A DNA stretch of 64,000 nucleotides from Arthrobacter sp. MYb227. Its GTDB lineage: Bacteria; Actinomycetota; Actinomycetes; Actinomycetales; Micrococcaceae. Where the stretch lies: positions 372,001 to 436,000 of the forward strand of contig NZ_PCPT01000002.1 in assembly GCF_002975435.1 (NCBI RefSeq). Direction: 5' to 3'. A program made the position numbers and the translations under genes. Shown here piece after piece: positions 1-8,011 of the stretch. A model generated the notes under the pieces. That model had not been told where the DNA came from. It saw only the letters and a program-made list of their open reading frames with translations, and ran no database searches. The stretch's first letter is position 1. Every line of letters begins with the position of its first letter.

Positions 1-861
1 GAAGCTAATCGATCCCGCATCCGGGGCAACATCGCAGGATGGTTAGGTGCTGCTCCACTGCTGGTCTTCCTTGCGGTGTTCCTGATCATCCCGATTGCCG
101 CAAATATCGTAACCAGCTTCATCGTTGACGGGAAATTCTCGTTCGCATCCATGGCTCAACTGCTAGAGCCACAATATCTAGATGCCTTTATCCAAACCAT
201 TAACCTTTCCTTGCTGACCGCAGGAGTGGGTGGCGCTTTCGGATTTGTTTTGGCCTGGGCCTTGGCTACCGGAAGCAAGCCAACATGGTTACAAAATTTG
301 GTACTTTCTTTCTCCGCGGTGGCCTCGCAAATGGGTGGTGTGGCTCTTGCCTTTGCCTTCATTGCAACACTTGGTGTGCAGGGCCTGGCAACCAAATTCA
401 TCGTGGCCATGACGGGCTGGGACTTGAGCGAGGATATCCAACTCGCCTCATTTTGGGGACTGGGGCTGGTCTACCTGTATTTCCAGATTCCACTTATGGC
501 AATCTTGCTACTTCCCGCATTCGGATCACTCAAGGCACAGTGGCCGGAGGCCGCCTACTCGTTGGGCGCCACCCGCGGCCGTTACCTCAAAGATATTGCC
601 TTCCCCATCATGTGGCCACCGCTCGTGGGAGCGCTATTGCTACTTTTCGCTAACTCATTCGGTGCCTACGCAACCGCCTACGCACTGGCCGGAGGACGAG
701 TAAACCTCGTACCAATTCTGATCGGCTTCTTCATCTCCGGGGACGTAATGAGTGATGAAAGCTTCGCTGCAGCATTGGTAACAGGCATGATCATCATCGT
801 GGTCACAGCCATGGGTCTGCGTACCCTGCTGGAAAGAAGGACAAACAAATGGCTACGCTAA
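1..861 (+). CDS. ABC transporter permease, 5' end outside the window
   Basis: Inner-membrane permease of a binding-protein-dependent importer. The reading frame is open from the first base of the window, so the true start lies upstream; the first internal start-like codon (GTG at 76) falls inside a hydrophobic segment and is not the start. About six hydrophobic segments are visible. The cytoplasmic EAA loop, which contacts the ATPase, is encoded near 547-600 (EAAYSLGATRG). The end overlaps the next permease by 13 bases, and two permeases, an ATPase and a phosphodiesterase follow without gaps, so this is one operon. The layout resembles 2-aminoethylphosphonate, iron or polyamine importers; the binding protein is presumably just upstream of the window. 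Substrate inferred only from the downstream enzyme. Confidence 0.9.
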   Translation, partial: EANRSRIRGNIAGWLGAAPLLVFLAVFLIIPIAANIVTSFIVDGKFSFASMAQLLEPQYLDAFIQTINLSLLTAGVGGAFGFVLAWALATGSKPTWLQNLVLSFSAVASQMGGVALAFAFIATLGVQGLATKFIVAMTGWDLSEDIQLASFWGLGLVYLYFQIPLMAILLLPAFGSLKAQWPEAAYSLGATRGRYLKDIAFPIMWPPLVGALLLLFANSFGAYATAYALAGGRVNLVPILIGFFISGDVMSDESFAAALVTGMIIIVVTAMGLRTLLERRTNKWLR

Positions 862-1706
862 CCACCGCTGCCCCGCAGCGCGCTCCGCACACTAACAAAC
901 CGCGCAAACCTTCACTGCCGACACCAGCTAATGCCTTGCGCACCACCATCGTTACCGTTGCTTTGCTTCTATTCTTCTTTCCCTTGGTTGCTTCCGCGGC
1001 CTTCGGCTTCACGCTACCGGGAGAAGGGTTTACGCTCGATCCGCTACGCGATGCCTTAGTGGGCAGTGATGTCACCACGCAATTGCTCACGACCGGAAAG
1101 CTAGCGCTGCTCAGCACCCTAGGATCTTTGCTGCTATTGGTTCCAACATTGCTTTTCTTGCATCTCAAGGCACCAAAACTACTGCGCTTCACCGAATGGC
1201 TATCGGTTGTTCCTTATGTTGTTCCGGCGATTGCGTTGGTGGGCGGTGCCAACCTATTCTTCCGCCAGGTAGCCCCAAGCTTCTTGGTGAGCACCTACTC
1301 GTTAGTTCCCTTCTATATGGTGCTAACCCTGCCATTGGTTTATCGGAGCCTGGATGCGGGAATTCGCGCCATGGATCTGCGCACGCTGTGGACCGCCAGC
1401 GAATCCTTAGGGGCCGGACCGGTACAAACTCTGCTGCGCGTGGTGGTTCCCAATATGCGCACGGCACTGTTGGGTTCCTCATTACTCTCCTGCGCCATGG
1501 TGCTTGGTGAATATGCGTTGGCCTCCCTGCTACTGCACTCCACATTCCCTGTCTTCATGGTGCAGATAGGCATGAATCAACCACGCGCCGCGGCGGCACT
1601 TTCCTTCCTCACTATTCTTGCCACTTGGCTCCTGCTTGCCTCGCTGACCGGAGCCAGTTCAAAACGCGGCAGTAAAAAATCCACCACGAAAGGGGAATCC
1701 CGATGA
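849..1706 (+). CDS. ABC transporter permease (second subunit)
   Basis: Second transmembrane subunit of the same importer, 285 residues. An N-terminal basic, Pro/Thr-rich cytoplasmic tail precedes about six hydrophobic helices. The EAA-type loop reads ESLGAGPVQTLLRVVVP around residues 180-196. A GAAGG ribosome site lies 9 bases before ATG 849, inside the preceding gene. The stop overlaps the ATPase start (ATGA at 1703). The C-terminus is a short Ser/Lys-rich cytoplasmic tail. It should pair with the partial permease at 1-861 to form the heterodimeric channel. Family assignment is firm, substrate is not. Confidence 0.92.
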   Translation: MATLTTAAPQRAPHTNKPRKPSLPTPANALRTTIVTVALLLFFFPLVASAAFGFTLPGEGFTLDPLRDALVGSDVTTQLLTTGKLALLSTLGSLLLLVPTLLFLHLKAPKLLRFTEWLSVVPYVVPAIALVGGANLFFRQVAPSFLVSTYSLVPFYMVLTLPLVYRSLDAGIRAMDLRTLWTASESLGAGPVQTLLRVVVPNMRTALLGSSLLSCAMVLGEYALASLLLHSTFPVFMVQIGMNQPRAAAALSFLTILATWLLLASLTGASSKRGSKKSTTKGESR

Positions 1707-2824
1707 ACCGGGAATCAGCCGAAGTAACCCTCACCGGAATCACCAAGTCCTATGGGGAACGTACGGTCCTTGACGGTTTAGACCTGAGCATGGCTGGCGG
1801 CGAGTTGCTTGCCTTGCTGGGCCCTTCGGGTTGCGGTAAAACCACGACCTTGCGTGTCTTAGCCGGTCTAGAAATCCCGGAAGCCGGAAACGTGCGGATC
1901 GGGAACCGTGATGTCACAAACACTCCGGTGCGAAGCCGCGGTATTGGCATTGTCTTTCAGGCTTACAGCCTCTTCCCACATCTTTCCGCGCTTGACAATG
2001 TTGCCTATGGGCTGCGCATTGCCGGATTCTCACGTTCCAAACGAACCGCCCGAGCCAAAGAATTATTACAAACCGTGGGACTTGGCGAACACGCTAGCAA
2101 ATACCCGGCACAACTCTCTGGCGGTCAGGCCCAACGAGTTGCCCTCGCCAGGGCCTTGGCCATCGAACCGCAGGTACTGCTGCTCGACGAACCACTTTCG
2201 GCACTTGATGCGCAGGTGCGTGTGCACCTGCGCGAGGAAATCAAACGCATTCAAACCCAATCGGGAACAACCACGCTGATGGTGACCCACGATCAGGAAG
2301 AAGCGCTGACAATTGCCGATCGTGTAGGAGTGATGCTCAATGGGCGTATTGAACAGCTTGGCACACCGGAAGAAATCTATTCCAGCCCACAAACGGCATT
2401 CATCTCCGAATTCGTTGGTGCAGTAAACCGGGTTCCCGCGATCGCCACCAGCGGGGGAGTTGCGGTGCTTGGCAGGGTTCTGCAGATCTCTAACCCGGCA
2501 TCCGCACCCGCTCACGCATCTGGCCTCGAGGCACTAATCCGTCCCGAGGATCTGTTTCTGGTACCGAATTCGGAAGGTGAGGGAATCGTTGAATCCCTGA
2601 TGCTGCGCGGGCCGACCACCAGCGTCATGGTTCACCAGCAATCACTGTGCCTGCGCATCGACATGCCATCACACGAAGCACGGGGATACACCCCGGGCGA
2701 AAACGTCGAGATTGGTGTGCGCCGCGACTGCGCGCTCATTGATTCGGCGGGACCCGGTAGCCAGCCCAGTAACCCATTCCCCATCCCAGCAGGACTTCTA
2801 GAAGCAGCAGGACGTATAGCATGA
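1703..2824 (+). CDS. ABC transporter ATP-binding protein with TOBE-like C-terminus
   Basis: ATPase of the importer, 373 residues. Walker A is GPSGCGKTT (residues 40-48), the Q-loop FQAYSLFP (about 84), the signature LSGGQAQR (137-144), Walker B with the catalytic Glu LLLDEP (158-163), and the switch His in VTHDQEEA. Residues from about 240 form an extra beta-rich domain typical of the PotA/FbpC/MalK type of importer ATPases, where TOBE-like folds sit. An AAGGGG ribosome site precedes ATG 1703, which overlaps the permease stop. The stop overlaps the start of the phosphodiesterase gene. The TOBE-type architecture fits polyamine, ferric iron or phosphonate importers and does not discriminate between them. 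Confidence 0.93.
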   Translation: MNRESAEVTLTGITKSYGERTVLDGLDLSMAGGELLALLGPSGCGKTTTLRVLAGLEIPEAGNVRIGNRDVTNTPVRSRGIGIVFQAYSLFPHLSALDNVAYGLRIAGFSRSKRTARAKELLQTVGLGEHASKYPAQLSGGQAQRVALARALAIEPQVLLLDEPLSALDAQVRVHLREEIKRIQTQSGTTTLMVTHDQEEALTIADRVGVMLNGRIEQLGTPEEIYSSPQTAFISEFVGAVNRVPAIATSGGVAVLGRVLQISNPASAPAHASGLEALIRPEDLFLVPNSEGEGIVESLMLRGPTTSVMVHQQSLCLRIDMPSHEARGYTPGENVEIGVRRDCALIDSAGPGSQPSNPFPIPAGLLEAAGRIA

Positions 2825-3636
2825 GCCCCAAAATTGTACTCGTAGGCATTGATGGATTGCGCATCGATTTGGCACGTGGCAGCGGAATCATGCCAACGCT
2901 GGACGCGGTCATCGAAGAAGGCGTTTTCAATTCATTAGAAATGGAAGCCCCCACACTTTCCGGCCCCGGATGGTCAACATTGCTCACCGGAAGCACTCAT
3001 GCCGAGCACGGGGTCAAAGACAATAAATTCGTTGGCAACCAACTACTTCACCGACCAGACTTCTTGAGTCAGGCATACTTTGCCGACCAATCGACAATTA
3101 CCTTGGCCGCAGCAGGATGGCCACCACTGGTGGATCCCGCGGATGCCGGCCCGGTCATCTGGGAACGCCGCGAACAACAACGTTCCGGACACCACCGGGT
3201 CATTTCCCGCGATGGAGAAACTTATGGATATCAGGTAGTTGATGGCCTCATTGCGGATCATGCCGTCGAGGCACTGGGTGCCAAGGGGCCGGATGTTTCA
3301 TTCATCTACTTCTGTGATGCCGATGATGAAGGCCATGTTTACGGACCACTTGGCGAGCAATATGCCGCGGCGATGACACGGGTGGAAAACCACCTGTCAC
3401 GCATTAAAGAAGTCATCACCTACCGGGTGGAAGAACTTGGCGAAGATTGGTATTTGGTGCTGACGACCGATCATGGGCACGTTGATGCCGGTGGGCATGG
3501 TTCGGACAGCGCGGTGGAGCGCGCCTCATTTGTAGCCGCCACTCGATTTGGTAAGTCGCTGGAGCACTGGCCGGAGGCGCTGGCGCCCTCGGAATTGGTG
3601 CCGTTGTTGCTGGACTGCCGAGCTGGCGCGTATTAA
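2821..3636 (+). CDS. Alkaline phosphatase superfamily phosphodiesterase/phosphatase
   Basis: Probable cytoplasmic metal-dependent hydrolase of phosphate esters or diesters, 271 residues, no signal peptide. The metal ligands of the superfamily are visible: D11 in GIDG, a Ser nucleophile candidate S47 in TLSGPGW, D168 and H172 in DDEGH, D217-H218 in TTDHGH, and H226 in GGHGSD. The arrangement is that of nucleotide pyrophosphatase/phosphodiesterases and phosphonoacetate hydrolases, where the nucleophile is usually Thr; here the position appears to be Ser. It overlaps the ATPase stop by 4 bases (ATGA at 2821), so it is the last gene of the importer operon and likely processes the imported organophosphorus compound. 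Exact substrate unknown. Confidence 0.82.
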   Translation: MSPKIVLVGIDGLRIDLARGSGIMPTLDAVIEEGVFNSLEMEAPTLSGPGWSTLLTGSTHAEHGVKDNKFVGNQLLHRPDFLSQAYFADQSTITLAAAGWPPLVDPADAGPVIWERREQQRSGHHRVISRDGETYGYQVVDGLIADHAVEALGAKGPDVSFIYFCDADDEGHVYGPLGEQYAAAMTRVENHLSRIKEVITYRVEELGEDWYLVLTTDHGHVDAGGHGSDSAVERASFVAATRFGKSLEHWPEALAPSELVPLLLDCRAGAY

Positions 3637-3945
3637 ACGAGCTAACGTGCGGAGCAAATTGGGTTCACATAAGCAGAACCCAGGTCGCCTAACGGGAGCA
3701 ATTTCATCCCCAGTTGACAGTGGGGTATACCCGCTGTCTCACCACCGAGCATTGAATGTTTGAGGATTCCTTTAAGAGAAATAAGCTCACATGGTGCGCG
3801 GTGGTCAGATGCTCCGCCGCGGAGATCCTCATAAGAGTATGTCTGCCTAGAGCTTTTTCTGTCACGTTAACTGAATGCCATGGATGGACCGGTGGGTGGT
3901 ATATATTTTTCCCGTGTTGCCTTAGCCGTTCAAAATAGCTGAGGT
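3637..3945. other. Intergenic region between convergent genes
   Basis: No convincing gene. A short hairpin with 8-base arms (3717-3724 with 3730-3737, one T-G pair, 5-base loop) is the only clear structure. It may end the importer operon, but no T tract follows. Reading frames here are short and have no ribosome site. Confidence 0.5.
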
Positions 3946-4614
3946 TTAGGCCTGCGACTTGATCTTGGCGCTACGGATGATTTGACGGACTCCAGCTAAG
4001 AATATTTCTCGGTGGTCAAGTGCCAAGATATCTTCGCGGAGGGAAGCCACCAGTGGGTTTTTTGCCGGGTCGGCAAGTAAAGGACCTGCGAACCATTCAT
4101 TACCGGAAGCATCTGCCGATTCGGCCTCGTCGCGGGCTAGCCCGGCCGCTCCCGCAAGTACGTATGCGCCAAAAATAGCATATTGTTCGGCTAATTCCTT
4201 GCCTTCGAGTCCTGCCTGAGCAAAGCACGAGAGCATGAGCTCAATGCTGTCTAATTCACCTTGTCCGCTGGTGGTCAACGAAGTCGCGGTGACGGCGATG
4301 GCGGGGTACTCGAGAAACGTGTCAAGTGTTGCCTCGGCGAACTCGATGAGGCATTCTTCCCAGTCTGTGACAGGAGTTTTGGTGCGCTCACAAGTCATTT
4401 TGAAGAGCCGGTCGAGCAGCTCCTGCATGAGGCTTTCTTTTTTGAGGAAGTGCCGGTAGATCGCTGTTGGATCTACGCCGACCTCGTTTCCTAGTTCTCG
4501 GTAGGTCAAAGAGAGCGAATGCGGTCGTGAAGCCAGGCGAAGTGCGGCCTCTACGAAGACCTCACGATCCAAAGGTGCCTTGGCGGCCTTGCTGGTGGTC
4601 GGTTTCGATGCCAT
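3946..4614 (-). CDS. TetR/AcrR family regulator (paralogue 1)
   Basis: Transcriptional repressor, 222 residues. The N-terminal helix-turn-helix spans about residues 30-55 (TYRELGNEVGVDPTAIYRHF), followed by an all-helical ligand-binding domain. The start is set at ATG 4614 because a strong AAAGGAG site lies 7 bases upstream; an in-frame ATG at 4638 lacks one. It is clearly homologous over its whole length to the regulator at 7172-7867, and both are divergent from a binding-protein or hydrolase operon. An inverted repeat shared by both promoters (4692-4710 and 7929-7963) is the likely operator. Expected to control itself and the divergent binding-protein gene. Inducer unknown. Confidence 0.9.
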   Translation of the reverse strand: MASKPTTSKAAKAPLDREVFVEAALRLASRPHSLSLTYRELGNEVGVDPTAIYRHFLKKESLMQELLDRLFKMTCERTKTPVTDWEECLIEFAEATLDTFLEYPAIAVTATSLTTSGQGELDSIELMLSCFAQAGLEGKELAEQYAIFGAYVLAGAAGLARDEAESADASGNEWFAGPLLADPAKNPLVASLREDILALDHREIFLAGVRQIIRSAKIKSQA

Positions 4615-4691
4615 GTCACTCTCCTTTCCTTCCCGCATTGACGGGCTCGGGTTTGCTCCTGATCATCCTACAGTTGTCGGTGATAACAGTT

Positions 4692-4732
4692 CTGTCAACA
4701 TCATTGACAGTGACGATGACAGCACTTAGTGT
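4692..4732 (+). promoter_or_regulatory. TetR operator overlapping a sigma-A-like promoter
   Basis: Inverted repeat CTGTCAA-CATCA-TTGACAG (4692-4710). Its right arm is the -35 box TTGACA (4704-4709); after 17 bases comes TAGTGT (4727-4732) as the -10. The same operator, spacing and -10 occur at 7949-7977. A repressor bound here would block RNA polymerase for the binding-protein gene at 4831. Base pairs are seen directly; repressor identity is inference. Confidence 0.75.
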
Positions 4733-4830
4733 CATAGCTAACACTCGATGGGGATCTACATCACACCGAAGGCCAGTGAGGCCGGGACCGTGACGCCCCC
4801 GACTCGTTCCACTCGAACAAGGAGCCCGAC

Positions 4831-6465
4831 TTGAGAAATAAGCCCCTGAAACTAGCGCTTGCCGCAAGTGCGGTACTGGCCTTGGCTGCATGCTCGGCCT
4901 CGCCAGGCACGGGTGGTGGCGATGGCGCCGCCGCACCAAGCTTTGAAATTACCGCTAAGACTCCGGCCCCGAGTGGAGAGCTGGATAAGCTCACCTTCTC
5001 AACGTATGCCGAACCATTCTCGCTGGACTACGCGTACGCCTTCGACTACGCAGATAACCAGGTATTGGCCAACGTTTGTGAATCACTGGTTCGGCTCAAC
5101 GACGACATGTCGATTTCTCCTGGACTGGCCGAGAAGTACGAAAACCCCACACCAAATACCTGGGTTTACACCATCCGCCAGGGTGTGAAGTTCCACGACG
5201 GTGCCGAGCTCACCGCGGATGACGTGGTCGCTTCGATGAACCGCCATCTCGATCCGGCCGTGGGCTCCTTCTGGTACTCGGTTTACCAGAACGTCGAAAA
5301 GATCGAAAAGACTGGTGCGAACGAAGTTACCGTGACCTCCAAGGTGCCGGATGCGCTATTCAATGAGTCAATGTCCGGTGCCGCCGGTGTCATCGATTCT
5401 GCCGCAATGTTCAAGAAGGCCGGCGCGGATTACGGCAACGCCAAGGGTGGAGTTAACTGCACCGGTCCATTCGAATTCAAGAAATGGCAGAACGGCGAAA
5501 AGCTCAGCTTCGATCGTTTCGATGGCTACTGGGATGCAGACCTTAAAGCCAAAGCCAAGGAACTTGAGTTTGTCATAATGACCGACCCGGTGGCTCGTGT
5601 TAACGCGCTGAAATCCGGAGAAATTGATGGCGGTTGGATGCTACCGGCTACCGCAGTGGATGATCTGAACGCATCGGGCGCCGGAAAGATCTACTTTGGC
5701 CTCAACACCGCGGTTCAATCCTTGGTTGTTTCGAACCTCGAAGGGCCACTGGGTAACCCCGAGGTTCGCAAGGCACTGCTCATGGCGATCGATCGTGATG
5801 GCTTAGTTAAAGCCGCTGAGGGTGGCTACGGTACCCGCACCAACTCATTGACCAGCGAATCTGTCTGGTCGCATGCCGAGGGCGGAACTAAGGAAGCGGC
5901 CTTCAAGGATCTCGTTGATTACCCCTATGACGTCGAGGCAGCAGCCAAGATCGTCAAGGAACAAGGCATGGAGGGCAAGGAAATCACCTTGACCACCGCA
6001 CCAATAGGCAGTAACTTCGCCGTCATCGCCCAGGCTACAGCGGCAGCTGCCGAATCTATCGGGCTCAAGGCCACCATCAACACGGTGACCCCGAATGCCT
6101 ACACCGCGCTGTTCTCCGACCCGGAGGCACGCAAGGGAACCGACCTCTTCTACACCAGCTGGTACCTCTCAGTAGGTGACCCGCAGGAAATGTTCTCAAT
6201 CCTGCGCACCGATGATTTCTCCAACTATGGAAACTGGTCCGATCCGGCCTTTGATAAATCGGTGGCTACCGCGCTGGAGACCATGGATCAACAGGAACGC
6301 TTCACGAAGTCATTGGAAGCGCAGAAGATCACCAATGCGCAGGTTCCATGGCTGCCACTGTATGAAAGCCCGAACATTCTGTGGATGAGTAACAAGATCA
6401 CCGGAGCCTCGCCCTCGGTCAATTTCCTTTACTACCCGTGGGCTGCTGAAATCGGCGCCAAGTAA
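4831..6465 (+). CDS. ABC transporter substrate-binding lipoprotein, SBP_bac_5 family (copy 1)
   Basis: Extracytoplasmic binding protein of the peptide/nickel/opine type, 544 residues. The signal peptide ends in the lipobox LAAC with lipidated C21. The family motif TWVYTIRQGVKFHDG is present near residue 110. The start is TTG 4831, placed by AAGGAG 7 bases upstream and by the position of the signal peptide. It is monocistronic, followed by a strong terminator (6502-6551). It is closely similar along its whole length to the protein at 9701-11341, which sits directly upstream of the permease genes. So this copy probably delivers a related substrate to the same permeases. Regulated by the shared TetR operator in front of it. 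Confidence 0.93.
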   Translation: MRNKPLKLALAASAVLALAACSASPGTGGGDGAAAPSFEITAKTPAPSGELDKLTFSTYAEPFSLDYAYAFDYADNQVLANVCESLVRLNDDMSISPGLAEKYENPTPNTWVYTIRQGVKFHDGAELTADDVVASMNRHLDPAVGSFWYSVYQNVEKIEKTGANEVTVTSKVPDALFNESMSGAAGVIDSAAMFKKAGADYGNAKGGVNCTGPFEFKKWQNGEKLSFDRFDGYWDADLKAKAKELEFVIMTDPVARVNALKSGEIDGGWMLPATAVDDLNASGAGKIYFGLNTAVQSLVVSNLEGPLGNPEVRKALLMAIDRDGLVKAAEGGYGTRTNSLTSESVWSHAEGGTKEAAFKDLVDYPYDVEAAAKIVKEQGMEGKEITLTTAPIGSNFAVIAQATAAAAESIGLKATINTVTPNAYTALFSDPEARKGTDLFYTSWYLSVGDPQEMFSILRTDDFSNYGNWSDPAFDKSVATALETMDQQERFTKSLEAQKITNAQVPWLPLYESPNILWMSNKITGASPSVNFLYYPWAAEIGAK

Positions 6466-6501
6466 ACCACGTTCATTGTGATCTGGTTTGTTTTCCTTGA
6501 A

Positions 6502-6551
6502 AATTGCCGGCGTTTTGGTTTGAGTCTCTCCAAACCAAAACACCGGCAATT
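6502..6551 (+). terminator. Rho-independent terminator
   Basis: Twenty-one-base arms (6502-6522 and 6531-6551) pair with a single C-A mismatch around an 8-base loop. It lies 37 bases after the stop of the binding-protein gene and is followed by a T-rich stretch (tctcttgttttc). Confidence 0.85.
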
Positions 6552-6748
6552 CTCTTGTTTTCACCATTTCTCAAGCCCGTAAGTCTCATGGGGGGGGTAG
6601 CGCAGCATCAAGGTGACTGATGGGTGCCCTCATGAGCCGGCGTTTTGAAATCTCACGAGGGCTTCTTCGCTGCTGACAATGCGGTGCGCGGGCCGAGTCT
6701 GTTCCCAGCCCTACGTTGTCTCTCAAGCCGAGAGCTGAGGGGGGAGTA
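6552..6748. other. Intergenic DNA upstream of the Imm45-like gene
   Basis: No gene. One imperfect hairpin is visible: GCCCTC-A-TGAG (6626-6636) pairs with CTCA-C-GAGGGC (6652-6662). A G-rich stretch (about 6739-6745) provides the ribosome site of the small leader reading frame at 6749. Confidence 0.5.
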
Positions 6749-6787
6749 ATGAGTTATTCGATTTCACAGAGGCTCGATTATTTTTAA
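6749..6787 (+). CDS. Twelve-codon leader reading frame upstream of the Imm45-like gene
   Basis: Encodes MSYSISQRLDYF and ends with TAA at 6785-6787, four bases before the ATG of the next gene. It has a strong purine-rich site (GGGGGGAG) just before its ATG, whereas the downstream gene has none. The arrangement suggests translational coupling: ribosomes that finish the leader restart at 6792. It is in a different frame from the next gene, so it is not an N-terminal extension. No similarity recognised; could be chance. Confidence 0.4.
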   Translation: MSYSISQRLDYF

Positions 6788-6791
6788 AATC

Positions 6792-7145
6792 ATGACCTGG
6801 GTGAAAATCAAAGATTATCGTCGCGCGACCTTGAACGCCGGAACGGTTTTCAGGTTTCCGGCGCAGGTTCCGTTTGAATCAATCGTTGATTGGATGCTTA
6901 TGGAGGACTCCATCTCTGATTCGGGGTTTTCGCTGTTCTGCGTTTCTGGCTATCATTCAGGCCAAGTTGAACTGAGGCTACCGGCCGAAGCTAAGACCGA
7001 AACGAATCGCTCAATTATGACTCGATGGGTATGCGAAAACTGGCAGCAATGGATTTATACCCACGCCAAGGTCTCAGATGTATGGATTCGCGAAGGCTAC
7101 TCAGCGCCTGAAGTTCTGCCCGATAAGAATGCCCTAGAAAACTAG
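6792..7145 (+). CDS. Imm45-like immunity protein (orphan)
   Basis: Cytosolic protein of 117 residues that resembles Imm45-family immunity proteins of polymorphic toxin systems. I rely on remembered family features: a start of the MxWV type, an FRFPAxxPFE segment (about residues 21-30), a hydrophobic strand with SGY (about 54), and a late motif WVCENWQQWIY (about 82-92). No signal peptide or membrane segment. Immunity proteins usually sit just behind a toxin gene that they neutralise, but no toxin, secretion gene or related fragment is visible nearby; the neighbours are a binding protein and a TetR. It has no ribosome site of its own and follows a 12-codon leader. Family recognition is from memory and moderately sure. 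Confidence 0.6.
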   Translation: MTWVKIKDYRRATLNAGTVFRFPAQVPFESIVDWMLMEDSISDSGFSLFCVSGYHSGQVELRLPAEAKTETNRSIMTRWVCENWQQWIYTHAKVSDVWIREGYSAPEVLPDKNALEN

Positions 7146-7171
7146 GCAAACTTGAGTGGCACGGTTCGAAG

Positions 7172-7867
7172 TTAAATGTTTGGTGCAGTTTGGGCTGAGG
7201 CGGCAACAATTTGCCGAACACCGGCCAAAAACATCTCTCGTTGGTCGATTGCCAAAATATCTTCACGGATGGCGGCGACGTGGCTATGCCGAATCGGATC
7301 GGCGCTTAGCGAACCGGCATACCACTCAAATGATTCCGGCTCGGTCTCGGGGGATTCGACCTGGTCGCGGACTAGCCCGGCCGCGCTAGCCAGTACGTAA
7401 GAGCCATAAATTGCGTATTGTTCGACCAATTCTTTGCCGGCCAGTCCGGCCTGAGTAAAGCACTGAAGAATAAGCTCAATGGTTGCCAATTCTCCCGGAC
7501 CATTGGTGGTTAGTGAGGTTGCGGTGACAGCAACTGCCGGGTACTGCATAAAGGTATCAAGGGTGGCAGCCGCAAATTCAACGAGCCGATCATCCCATCG
7601 TTCTACCGGGGTATGGGTGCGGTCGCAGGCAAGCTGCTGGATTCGATCCAAGAGCTCTTGCATGAGCGCTTCTTTGCTCCGAAAATGCCGGTAAATAGCG
7701 GTTGGATCGACGCGAATTTCCTTGCCAAGATCGCGGTAGGTCAAAGTCAGTTTGTCTTGGCGTGAGGCCAGACGTAGCCCGGCCTCGACAAAGACCTCTC
7801 GGTCAAGCTGGGGCTTGACGGCCCGAGCCTGGTTTGGCTTGGTTTCCACGTTCCGCTCCGATCGCAT
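7172..7867 (-). CDS. TetR/AcrR family regulator (paralogue 2)
   Basis: Repressor of 231 residues, full-length homologue of the regulator at 3946-4614. The DNA-reading helix region is nearly the same (TYRDLGKEIRVDPTAIYRHF), which supports recognition of the same DNA site. Both have the conserved segment YPAVAVTATSLTT/YPAIAVTATSLTT in the ligand domain. ATG 7867 is preceded by a G-rich site. It is divergent from the amidohydrolase operon; the operator at 7929-7963 lies between them. The two paralogues may differ in inducer while sharing operators. Confidence 0.9.
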   Translation of the reverse strand: MRSERNVETKPNQARAVKPQLDREVFVEAGLRLASRQDKLTLTYRDLGKEIRVDPTAIYRHFRSKEALMQELLDRIQQLACDRTHTPVERWDDRLVEFAAATLDTFMQYPAVAVTATSLTTNGPGELATIELILQCFTQAGLAGKELVEQYAIYGSYVLASAAGLVRDQVESPETEPESFEWYAGSLSADPIRHSHVAAIREDILAIDQREMFLAGVRQIVAASAQTAPNI

Positions 7868-7928
7868 GCGCCCCCTGTCGTGAGGTCTTGCCGCTGGGGG
7901 TATCCAGCAATCCTACATTCAATGATGA

Positions 7929-7977
7929 CAACGCGTCTGTCAACACCATTGACAGACGCGTTGACGTGAAATAGTGT
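7929..7977 (+). promoter_or_regulatory. Perfect 15-base inverted repeat: TetR operator and promoter of the amidohydrolase operon
   Basis: CAACGCGTCTGTCAA (7929-7943) and its exact reverse complement (7949-7963) are separated by CACCA. The right arm contains the -35 TTGACA (7949-7954), and TAGTGT (7972-7977) follows after 17 bases. This promoter and operator arrangement is the same as at 4692-4732. It should control 8012-16706 and, on the other strand, the TetR gene; TAGGAT-type -10 candidates on the minus strand (7910-7915, 4665-4670) are also shared. Confidence 0.8.
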
Positions 7978-8011
7978 CTTAGCCAACAGACTATGGAGAT
8001 GGGAATCACAA

